From Yponomeuta sedellus (Eukaryota; Arthropoda; Insecta; Lepidoptera; Yponomeutidae), in contig OW203722.1 in NCBI GenBank assembly GCA_934045075.1, positions 15,298,486-15,362,485 on the forward strand: DNA of 64,000 nucleotides, in the 5' to 3' direction. The notes beneath the pieces were generated by a model. The model made no database searches. It saw only the letters and a list, made by a program, of their open reading frames with translations, and was not told where the DNA came from. The translations under genes and the position numbers were made by a program. Position 1 is the first letter of the stretch. Every line of letters starts with the position of its first letter. This document shows, piece by piece, positions 54,993 through 64,000 of this stretch.

Positions 54993-56275
54993 CAAAAGCT
55001 AGCTAGAGTCGGTTTATGCGAGGAGTTGCAGTTAAAAAACGGCTTTTACTCTGTCTTAAGAGTGTTTAAATGGAATCGACTTTTATAAATAAGACTGTAA
55101 TGTTTTTTTGCGCTAATGAATAAGAAAACCGTCTCATAAATTGGCGCCGACTAAAATAAGTGGCTTGTCGCTTTGCTATTGCTCGTAGGCAAATTCATTC
55201 CTTTTAACAAGAGGTTTTTTTTTTATCAAATCTGTGTTCTGTTTTGATATCTATTCCTTTCCGTATTTCACTTTTGTGATTCGGGATCTCTGATCCTTTG
55301 TTCCTGAGGAGATCACGTTACTTATTGTGGTAGCTACACGCTCTGCTGAAATCGTTCACATTGTGTTCCACCTACAAAGCTGTTACAACCTTTCCGACCT
55401 AAATCAGACTCAATGCTGCCGAGAATAGCGACCATTAGACCACAGTAAAGTGGGTAACTCAAATTAGTCTCAGGTTACGATGTCAACTTTCAAACAGAAA
55501 ATTAAAGTAGCGTAAACGAATGTTAGCTCGATTGTTGCCTTCGGAGACCATTCATTGGATACAGTTGACAGCACGTCAGTCCTTACATGCGTGTGCTCTA
55601 CACAGTAACGTTAAGGATGACTTTGAAACAAAAACATAGAGTTGGAAGCAGTCGACTGTACGTGGCTCTAAGGAAATGAATTTTCGACTGGTTTTCCGTA
55701 GGTAATTATGATGATACTTTCGGAACCTCTGCGAAGTTTGAATTGTGTTATTATAAGGTTATCTACCTATTTATCAAAAAATGTGGTACTATTCGTCTGA
55801 GCATTCATAATGAAATGGCTTACGGTCTAGTCTTGCCATGATTAACATCTCAAAAGCTCGAAAAATGATGCCACAATACTGCTGACAGGGGAGCAGCCGT
55901 GTGGTTGTGTGGCATGTCTATTTCAAAAGGCTATTCAAAGTTATCGTGTGGCATCAGACGAAATACGACACGTCTCGTCAGATAATGAAATGTCAGCATC
56001 ATTATTTTAATGTCTTCTATCCGCTTGGTGGCTTAGATAAGCGTTTAGCAATGCTGGGTATAGGTAGCGATGCTCTCCACTGTAGTTGGATGTAATTATA
56101 TAATTTTTTTCGGCACTCTTACTTATACTTCGAATGATAAGAGTAACTGCGGTGGAATAATTGATCATAGTTTTGTGTAACACGTTCTTACTTTAGAAAT
56201 GTTGATAATATGAAGTGATATGCTTTATGCAATTTCGCATTGTGAAGTATTTGAATCTGGCTCAGCATAGTAGAG
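54993..56275. other. Intergenic DNA, no gene seen
   Basis: Nothing recognised. Confidence 0.4.
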
Positions 56276-56425
56276 AATGTCAAAAGTTACCGAGCGCGGA
56301 AGCGGAAGTGCCGTGACCGGATGCGGGGAGTCGGGCGGCGGGACGAGGGAAGTGGGAGGAGGATATCCGCTGGAGTCCCTCTCCCTTCCGGCCCTTTTAC
56401 TTCCGGTTCGCTGCAGAGCTTTTTG
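56276..56425. promoter_or_regulatory. GC-rich islet with ETS words
   Basis: 'gcggaagtgccg' (about 56300) and 'acttccggttcg' (about 56399) in opposite orientation about 100 bp apart, GC-rich between. Weak promoter candidate. Confidence 0.22.
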
Positions 56426-56880
56426 TTGGATACCTTATGTTGCGAATGGTTACTTATGTAGGTACCTACTTACAAAGAAAGGTATTAGTTTTAGTTAGGT
56501 TACAGTACATACATCGTCAATCAGCCCACTGCTGAGTACAGGTTTTTTAAATAAAATAAAATGAAAATGTTTTCAGATATTGTATGGAATCAGGCGTTAC
56601 TTTGCGGAAATCCATAATAGCATTAAAATGTGAAAAATTCTTGCATTGTGAGCCTGAGGATGCCTCGTGTTAGAGGTGAAACGCGTCGTGTGTTTTCTCA
56701 CACAAGTATTGGTGTCGGTGGTGGTGTGTTCGTGTCTTGCTTCTGCTTGAAAAAGTGGGAGGGTGGGCGGTGCATTAACTAACCGCATGGTGCTTGTGGG
56801 ATTTTTGGCGGAATTTAGCATAGTAATTTTCGCATTTTAATGAAAATGTTTTATTCAAATTAGCGCAGAAACTGCGACTT
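56426..56880. other. Intergenic DNA
   Basis: Nothing recognised. Confidence 0.35.
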
Positions 56881-56953
56881 AATGAACGTTACAAGTCAAA
56901 CTAGGTGTCCATTTCAAAATCAAAGTGATCTTTTGAAGAAAAAATGGACAAAA
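56881..56953 (+). repeat. Unclassified dispersed repeat, copy 2
   Basis: Matches the reverse complement of 23213-23285 over about 70 bp, with a gap or two near 'aatcaaagtgatcttttg'. Confidence 0.65.
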
Positions 56954-57878
56954 AAACTTTTTCTATTGTCAAATTTTTTTCATCCCTTTCACGCTTCTTT
57001 CACCGCGAAAGATAGCGTATCTTTCGCTGTCTCATTCGCATCCACGGGCCATGTGATGGCTTGATGGATGATAGTGTCAGACCATTGGGATAGTTGTCTC
57101 CCCACTGAGCGCCTCACCAGCCACTCCAGGTACGTATGAATCAAAAATTAGTTTGTGCTTGCTAATTGGTTTTAGTTGTATTTTTCCATCAGTTTTCTGC
57201 TTTATTAGATTGAGACGTTTCCCGATATAAGTTGTGAAATCCATCCGGTTCATAAAAATACTTCGTGGGTGAGCGCATCTTGGCTTAAAATAATGTGTAT
57301 AAGCTTTGACATAGCTGTAGATAGTTATTATTATTGTATTTAGGTCTCCTGTGGTTTCCCGCAGGAAAACTTATTTGCAGGCTAATAGGTGTTATTTATA
57401 AAAACAAGGTTCCTCTAAAACATTCCTCAAATGCAGTTTAAATAGTCTGTGGTGAAGTCGACCCTATACCGCGTTGTTATCTCAATTTATATTTTTCAGA
57501 ATATCAGTGATTTTAGTAGAGCCACAGCCTTCAGTAAATCATTGTTATACAACATTATCCATCAAATGAAATGGCGTCACTACAAAGCGGAAAAACAGTA
57601 AATGATTTTTTTTAAATGAAAATTAAACTTTTACCAGAGTTGTACATAAATGTCTACTCTTACCGCCATGTTTTAGGAATTGCCCATTATAGAATACTTA
57701 GTTTAATCAGTGTCGCCGAGAGTCCATACCACACGTGTGCCTAGAGCAGGGATTCTTAAAGTGGGTCCCGCGGAATAGTCAATGCAGGTTCCGCGAAGCA
57801 TATTGCCACTGGATCGTAGGATTATTACCTGACTGCGGCGGAGCCTAAAAGCAGGGTAATGGGTTTATCTCGTATGTA
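56954..57878. other. Intergenic DNA, no gene seen
   Basis: Nothing recognised. Confidence 0.4.
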
Positions 57879-58056
57879 GTATGTATGTATGTATCTATGT
57901 ATGTATCTATGTATGTATGTATGTATGTATGTATGTATGTATGTATGTATGTATGTATGTATGTATGTATGTATGTATGTATGTATGTATGTATGTATGT
58001 ATGTATGTATGTATGTATGTATGTATGTATGTATGTATGTATGTATGTATGTATGT
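57879..58056. repeat. (ATGT)n microsatellite
   Basis: Uninterrupted from about 57908 to 58055, roughly 36 units, preceded by units with single substitutions ('atct'). Frames of 64-88 codons encoding repeated MYVC or YIHT on either strand are artefacts of this tract. Confidence 0.98.
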
Positions 58057-58145
58057 CTGTTCGATTCTATGTTCCCTGATCTAACCATTGGTCAAGGAGT
58101 TATGATCCTTAACCAATGGTCAGATCTTGACTATAGAAACGATTT
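58057..58145. repeat. Hairpin abutting the microsatellite
   Basis: Arms 58078-58098 and 58106-58126 ('gatctaaccattggtcaagg' type) with about two mismatches; weaker symmetry continues outward to 'cgattctat' (58061) and 'atagaaacg' (58133). Confidence 0.75.
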
Positions 58146-58363
58146 ATCATCATGAGGCTATATGAAATTAGTATAAATCTAACAAAAATATAATAAAAAA
58201 CTCATAAAAATCCAAAATAAATTATGGAAATTAAAAATAACCAACAACCCGACTGCTGAGCATTAGGTAACTACTAAGCAGGCTGGATCCAAATTCAACA
58301 ATGTCTTTGCGAGTTATCTACCTTGATCCCGCCTGCTTAGTTATAATGGTCAGTAGTCAAATT
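58146..58363. other. Spacer
   Basis: Short inverted words 'taactactaagcaggctgga' and 'cctgcttagttataatgg' (about 58268 and 58331). Nothing else. Confidence 0.35.
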
Positions 58364-58475
58364 GTCACCAACCCGGACTTTGCCCCCGTGGTGGAGGGAG
58401 TATGGCCTAATCTTCCTGTGATGCAGGAACAGACCCGTGCTGCTGCAGGGGGGACATACAAGGGTTGATATCGAT
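58364..58475 (+). repeat. SINE fragment ('acatacaagggttgat' family)
   Basis: 'caccaacccggactttgccc' to 'gggacatacaagggttgata', with a 4-bp duplication ('ggag') inside. Confidence 0.65.
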
Positions 58476-59184
58476 CGATCGTTGTCGTCACCATCAAATT
58501 GTTGATTATTTATTATTTCAGTTTTTTTACTATTGAATAATTTCTCAGCTAAAAATATTATTTTTATGGATTAATATAACAATACAAGGGCGGTACTTTT
58601 AGAAAATGAAGTAGAGTCAAACTTTGGATTGGATATTTTGATAAGGGTCTGCGTAAAATCAAATATGACAGTGTTCCATAGCCTGAAAAGCTAAAGGCCC
58701 ATCTCGGAATTCCTTCAAAGCTGCTCCATTCTTGCCCAGGAACACTTCCTCGAGTGTTACCCCAAACTCCCTAGGCACTCCTTATGTGAAGATTCTTTCC
58801 GATGTACGTCCTCCCTATTCATTACATTTATAAATTATTATATGGTATTCCTTGTTTCTTACAGTTTGTACATAGGTATCATAATTATGTATTTTATAGT
58901 GATGTGTATGTATGTATATATACACATATACATATACTAATACTATTGTAATACTTTTAATATACCGATATGTATAGTGTATTATATGTGTAATTTATAT
59001 AAATGTTTATTTAATTACACCATTTTACTATATTGTTTTTTTTTTTCCTTTTTTTTGCACGCCTGCCAACTTTTTCGTTACCTCCTGCGGTTGACTGGTA
59101 GAAAATGCTTATGGCATTTAGTTCGCCGCATTGTACGATTTTATGGTGCTATAAAGTATTAATAATAATAAAAGCTTAGGAACC
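58476..59184. other. AT-rich intergenic DNA
   Basis: Nothing recognised. Confidence 0.4.
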
Positions 59185-59446
59185 GCTGCGTTGGTAGAGC
59201 GCGCGGCGCGGATGGTGCGGTCTTGGCCGCCTAGCGCCTGTTGATTCTCGGAATCGGGTTAATTCGTCCCGTGACGGCGCTAGACGCCACGATCCACTTC
59301 CTCATACGCGCTTATTGCCTCAAATGGTGGCCGATTTCAGTACCAACCAACTGGTGTGCGGCCTATTTTTAAGGAAACTGGGTGACTCGCTCATTCGACT
59401 GCAACCGGACCGAACTTGAAAAGATGATAAGAAGGATAAGGTATGT
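59185..59446. promoter_or_regulatory. CpG-rich islet ending in a donor-like site
   Basis: CpG-rich from 59185 to 59300, an initiator-like 'tttcagtacc' at about 59336, and 'gataagGTATGTAA' at about 59436-59446, which could be a first-exon donor. No coding frame. Also contains an inverted pair, 'ggccgcctagcgcc' / 'ggcgctagacgcc'. Confidence 0.25.
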
Positions 59447-59724
59447 AAATGTAAAATTTTATGGAGTTTTCGACTTCAATACTTAATATCGTTAATTTAT
59501 AGAACTATTGTGTCAAGTTTTCAACACATTTAAGTTGAAATCTGTTACTTAATTAAGTTAATCTGTTTTGAAAACAATAAATGTGGAGTTTCTTTATTAG
59601 ATTCTTCTCCACGTAATCTATTATAATTGTGACACTAACATTGAACATTGTTGTCCATGAAGTATAAACATTTTGTTTTTATAATGAATAATTTTTTTTA
59701 AATTGACTAGTTTAGACGTCTCGG
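59447..59724. other. AT-rich intergenic DNA
   Basis: Nothing recognised. Confidence 0.4.
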
Positions 59725-59900
59725 TACGCAATGGAAAAAAATCATAACTTGTTTCATAGGTAATACGTTTTTATCTATAAGTGAACAAGAGAAATCTTAA
59801 CAACTGTGATAACTATTTTTAGAACTTGCAGACTAGAACCTAAAATGAAGAACGAAGTACTTTAATCACTTTCCGCCAAAACAGATAAGTAGCAAATCCG
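59725..59900. repeat. Fragment related to the foldback at 48761-49412
   Basis: 'aaaaatcataacttgtt', 'taatacgtttttatctataa' and 'gataactatttttagaac' correspond in order to parts of the left half of that element. Confidence 0.5.
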
Positions 59901-60262
59901 TATCGATGATATTGGAAGATCAATGAACCTATAGCCGAAGTTTGTATCAATAGTAAAATATATATCTGCACGAAAATATAGTGTTAATGAGCTTTTATTG
60001 ATTAAAATGTAGAGTTAGTAACTCGGTACTGTACCATATGGCTAAAAGGGCGGCTCGCCGCGGGACACCAATACTCAAAGAGGGTTGATGAACCATCCAT
60101 TGTCACAGACCTGAATTTGATGACATCCATTTGAGATTCTCAACCCTTTGTAACGAAGGGGTAGTGTTCGTGTACGTGGGGAATAAAATGTTATTTCAAA
60201 TAGCACGCTTCGTATATTCTGTCAACTAAAACCTCAACTTCTTATTCCAAGCAGCGTAGGTA
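59901..60262. other. Intergenic DNA
   Basis: Nothing recognised. Confidence 0.4.
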
Positions 60263-60350
60263 CTGTCTGTTAGCTTCTATACTCGTGTGCTTTCGGCGAA
60301 ACCCGAAGCCTACTCTAGAGCCCGAGGTATATTCTAAAAGCTAACAGACT
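60263..60350. mobile_element. Short MITE, same family as 22131-22334
   Basis: Ends 'ctgtctgttagct' and 'agctaacagact'. Its interior is the reverse complement of about 50 bp of 22145-22205 with two or three differences. Confidence 0.7.
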
Positions 60351-60499
60351 AACAGTAGGTAGAATAACTATTATAACTAATAACTATTTCGGTTTGTCCT
60401 GCCGATAATGATGTAAAAAGTTAAAAGCCTCAGCGGGCTGTGATTGGAACCACATGACGGCGCTGAGCGACAAAATAAATTAAAAAACGAAACGATCAC
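60351..60499. other. Spacer
   Basis: Nothing recognised. Confidence 0.3.
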
Positions 60500-60860
60500 C
60501 GGGATCATTTGAGTAAACAGAAAAAACGTTGTTTAAGCCTCGCTGCATGCGAGACATTCGCTCCCGAAAGCGAGCGAGTCGAGCCCAGTTGCTCCCTAAG
60601 GGCCATTGAGCCGCGTCAGGCAATATCGAGTCGAGCTGCTAGTATAGAAAGTCATTGGGAGCTAACGGCGACGTTTTTTGTTTCGAGAGCACGAAGACAC
60701 CCAGCGTGGGAAAGCTCTGCGGGGTCAGGTGCCTTTACATGTGGTGCACTTCTGTTTACTTACTACCGAGTTTTAAAAATAATATGCATGCAGAGATTGC
60801 GTCTCTGGGTTTGTCAGTATCGTTGCGGGGGAGATTTGTGATATCTCGCGCTGCCTGCCT
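60500..60860. other. GC-richer segment, 110-codon frame not supported
   Basis: The + frame at 60509-60841 (MSKQKKRCLSLAACETF...) shows no domain or splice context. Possibly a 5' exon region; undecided. Confidence 0.2.
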
Positions 60861-62879
60861 GGTGGTCCGTAAACAATAACACAAGTATTTATTTATCTTA
60901 GTTATGATGAACAGTTTACGATTGCAGCGGCGGTCCAGAGCGTGTGCGTGTTTTTAATAAGCTTACCGCTATATTAAACGTTCCTCTCCGTCGTTAATTG
61001 GGAGGTTACTTCGAAAGTAGATGGGTTTTGCGGTGTCCGTTTTATCGTATAGCTATGAATTATTATTAACATTTTAATTATTACGATAATATAGTTCGAC
61101 AACACTCTCACTAAAGAATCCTACTACCGCTCTTAGGAACTGCAATTTTAAACTGTGAAATGCGTTCCTATTGTTAGTCTTTTTGCTGAAATAAATCCTG
61201 GCCGTGCAGCACCGGCCAGTTTTGGCTTCTGTCCGTCACATGAGCCCGTGGGACGAGCTGAATTCATACGATAATGGGCAGGAATCTGCGACGTGGGTGT
61301 CCCTTGCGCACGCATTATGCACTTTTTCTGCATTCGCAGTCTTTTGTGCGAACGAAGCGAAATAATGTAGGCCATTGTTAACGGACAAATGCATTGGATA
61401 AACATGCCAAGTGATGCGTTGCGTAATGGGTTCTCTCTCCATAACATACGTCACACCAAGACGGTGGATTTGCCAGAAAGCCAAACAAACCGCCAAGGCT
61501 ACTTTGGACGCAAGTATGTAACTCACAAGTTGAATCAGGTGATAAGACTCTACCTACTTATTATATGTGAGACATAAACCGGTGTTTTGTGAATATAAAT
61601 AAATATATTATGAACTACTTTAATCTACAACGATGTTATGTAAGTTTGAAGATAGGTATAAGTAACTCAATGCAGTCCATACAATTTGTAAAAGAACAAT
61701 ACTATATTTATTAAGCTATTCGATTAAATAGTGAAGTATTGGAGAAATCATAATAAGAATGTCAAACCTAGGTATCTAATTTTATCAAGATGTCTGAATC
61801 TACACATTCTCTACCTACCGATGGCACAGTCGTAGCCGCCCACAACGGAGCGCTTGCGTCAGAGTCGAATCCGACACCGACACTCCGGTTATCACTTCCT
61901 ATTGTGTGTGGACGCCAAGCGAGGGCCACCACAAGTCGCCCCAGGAACCGGACTGGCCTTCGAGTTTGTTAAAAGTAATCTTCCCGAAACAGAGATATGA
62001 GGCCACTTAGGTATGCACACCAAATCCTGTCGGAATTCTTAACTTCACAATTTGTATGGTATTCACCTAATCGTTGTGGATTTTGTGCGCGTAATGTAAG
62101 AATAGGTATCCATTACATTGCTGAGACTCGTTGAGAGGCGTTGAAAGCCATGCATGATACAGGCTCGTCTAGTAGGTATGGTTTTCGTTGTGAAAATATA
62201 ATAATACAATTACACGCCTACCTAGTTCCATTCAAGTATCCAAGTATGTATCCAAGACGATATATTTTTTGCTGTACAGACACTCGTAACCAAATAAACT
62301 TACTAAATGGGCGCGTGAACTTCGTATCACCTACGGTACGACGTCCCTATCATCTTGTTTTGTTCTCTTCTTGTAAAACTGGACTTCCACAAATAAAAAA
62401 ATATATATCGTAAAATTGGTTGACATTCAATTTTGAAAATATATAAAACGTTATTTTGCCGTATTCTACGACCTATTCTAAAACCTACCAAATATAATGA
62501 TGTACACCAAAAATTTCACAAAAATCGGTAACGATGTTTCGGAAGAGTTCGATTTGAGTTTCTCGTGTACAGTGACACGAGATTCTATATCTACTTATTG
62601 AATAGGCGTGACGACAGTAGGTATCAAATAATCAAAGTTTTACGATATTAGAGAAAGTACATATTAAAAGGATTTAAAACACTGATTTAGTTTAAAAAAA
62701 AAAAGATTACCAATATTTTCAATAAAATAAAAGATTATAATACTGCTTTCAGCCATTTTGACTTAAATACTCATCACACCACGTGACGTAGGTATAATAT
62801 AATAATTATAATATGCATATATTACATTTATTTATTTGTTTACAGTTAAATATTTGTATGTAAGCTTACCTATTAAATT
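60861..62879. other. Intergenic DNA, no gene seen
   Basis: Frames up to 99 codons without motifs. No repeats recognised. Confidence 0.4.
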
Positions 62880-63129
62880 TCCTAGTTTAGTATAAATAAA
62901 AGGGCGTCGCTGAAAACCAGCGCTTTTTGAATGTTGTGTTTAGACATCCATATTCAGAGGCACAAAGCTGAGCGTGGCACCCACAGAATATTTTATGTTC
63001 TGTGGTGGCACGTGTATGTTGCTTTACCTAAGATGTGTATTATATCTAAATAGATATACACATTAGATTAATTTTCTTTTATGTTCTTTTTACATCTGGC
63101 AATAAACAAAATTTGTCTTTGTCTTTGAC
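62880..63129 (+). repeat. Retroelement 3'-end-like repeat with (CTTTGT)n tail
   Basis: From 'aaataaaagggcgtcgctga' through a hairpin at 62981-63005 ('ccacagaa' / 'ttctgtgg') to 'caataaacaaaatttgtctt' and 'tgtctttgac', an AATAAA followed by a short repeated tail as in LINE 3' ends. Class not certain. Confidence 0.4.
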
Positions 63130-63355
63130 GTCACGTTTAGGTTAACATTGGTAAACTTCACCCGGGGTGCGATGCCAGATAACCTTCACGTGCACAGAAC
63201 TTTTATGTTCTGTGTTCACGTGTACCTACCCCTCCGCTTTCCGTTCCATCTGATTCTCTATGAACCAGATGGAGGGGCAAGTGGTGGGGTCGGTGCACCC
63301 TGAGCGTTAGTCAGTAAGTTGGTATCGGAACTTACTGGCTAACGGCGAATAATCT
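63130..63355. repeat. Hairpin-bearing segment related to 62981-63005
   Basis: 63187-63222 forms 'cacgtgcacagaac' / 'gttctgtgttcacgtg'; a second inverted pair, 'ccgttccatctgattctct' / 'agatggaggg', lies at 63240-63277, and 'gttagtcagtaagtt' faces 'aacttactggctaac' at 63306-63344. Confidence 0.65.
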
Positions 63356-63707
63356 GGCGGGAGGGGTCGCGTGGGCCCTGCTTCACTTTGTGGAGCGGGA
63401 CCCAGGCGACCAACCGATTGAAGGACCGACTGGGGGGGGGGCGCCGCTGCGTGAAAGCGAACGCGCCTCGTACCAGTCGGACCAGAGTACCAGAGTGGCC
63501 GTGGGCGGAGGGTCGGGGGACCCTCTGCCTCCATCACGGCGGGAGGGGTCGCGTGGGCCTTGTTTCACCTGTGGAGCGGGACCCAGGCGACCAACCTTTG
63601 GGGGGGGGGGGCCGCTGCGCGGAAGCGCGCGCGCCTCTTACCAGTCGGACCAGAGTGGCCGCCGGGTCGCGGAGGGTCGGGGGACCGTCCGCCTCCATCA
63701 CGGCGGG
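63356..63707. repeat. GC-rich tandem monomers, period about 182 bp
   Basis: Unit 1 starts 'ggcgggaggggtcgcgtggg' at 63356 and unit 2 at 63538; both continue with 'gtggagcgggacccaggcga', a G run (63432-63440; 63600-63610), 'accagtcggaccagagt' and 'ggtcgggggaccctctgcct' or a variant. Long frames on both strands (up to 170 codons) follow from the composition and are not called genes. Confidence 0.8.
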
Positions 63708-64000
63708 CCGGAGGGCGCCCTTGCGTGTTCCGAGGGTGCCTTCTGGCACGGAGGGGGCCCGCGCGGTCGCTCTCCGCCTTCTCTGCTTTCAGAGAGGCGC
63801 AGGTGGGCGACGCGACGGGCCTCGCGTGTGGGGCGGGTGGGGGCCAACCGTGCATTGGCCCCCATGCGCCCCAACGAGGAGGTGCGCCGCCCTCCTCTAA
63901 TCCCATTGATCCAAGTAACGATGGGATGGAGGGGGCGGCGCGTTGGGGCGTGTGGGGGCCAAGTTCTATCGCACTTGGCCCCTATGCGCTCCAACGAAGA
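63708..64000. repeat. GC-rich hairpins and a 115-bp repeat running off the window
   Basis: 'gggggccaa...ttggcccc' with 'atgcgccccaacga' occurs at about 63838-63880 and again, with changes, at about 63953-63998. Between them is a strong hairpin, 63882-63942 ('gcgccgccctcctctaatcc' against 'gggatggagggggcggcgc'). Confidence 0.7.

Noticed and set aside
57825..58155. Frames encoding repeated MYVC or YIHT
   Set aside because: Translations of the ATGT microsatellite in different frames.
63388..63900. 170-codon and other long frames in the GC-rich right end
   Set aside because: They lie in tandem monomers and G-runs on both strands; stop codons are rare there because of base composition.
1..64000. 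CRISPR array, bacterial operon, phage or prokaryotic mobile element
   Set aside because: No direct repeats with regular spacers, no ribosome-binding-site-led gene clusters; all recognisable features are those of an insect nuclear genome.

Overview
The window reads as animal nuclear DNA, most likely from a moth or butterfly (Lepidoptera). It is AT-rich, has almost no long open reading frames, and is full of short 'taggtacctacc'-type words. It also holds many interspersed repeats of kinds common in lepidopteran genomes: tRNA-headed SINEs, RTE-like LINE tails ending near 'ctatgtccagcagtgga', Jockey-like LINEs, mariners, a Helitron ending in CTAG, and foldback/MITE elements. The species cannot be named from the sequence.

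Layout. 0-2 kb: 3' half of a Copia-type retrotransposon (reverse transcriptase and RNase H, one frame break) with its polypurine tract and LTR. 2-5 kb: intergenic DNA with three CpG/GC-rich islets. 5-8 kb: SINEs and a 1.3 kb foldback element with arms of about 350 bp. 9-10.3 kb: a structurally complete mariner (28-bp inverted ends, TA duplication, DD34D) with one internal stop. 12.4-12.9 kb: a fresh 267-bp tandem duplication. 14.3-15.4 kb: a decayed second mariner. 15.5-23.3 kb: SINE and LINE fragments, MITEs, twin perfect hairpins and a LINE with a snap-back 5' end. 24-37 kb: mostly unannotatable intergenic DNA with MITEs, one 37-bp tandem array and promoter-like islets rich in ETS, NRF1, YY1 and CCAAT words. 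37-41 kb: foldback half-copy, THAP-like and YqaJ-like coding fragments, and a short non-autonomous Helitron. 44.1-45.4 kb: the only convincing cellular gene, four exons on the + strand giving 258 codons with matching phases and canonical donors; I do not recognise the product. 47-51 kb: large foldback elements. 51.0-51.7 kb: Gypsy gag-pol remnant. 52.4-54.6 kb: 5'-truncated, frame-broken Jockey-like LINE. 57.9-58.1 kb: long ATGT microsatellite. 63-64 kb: GC-rich tandem monomers and strong hairpins running off the window.

Apart from the 44-45 kb gene (and possibly exon-like pieces at 41.7 and 45.7 kb), nothing points to a functional pathway. The window is a record of repeated transposon insertion, with an unusually high density of long, well-preserved inverted repeats. 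All splice models, promoter calls and family names are from reading alone and have not been checked by search.
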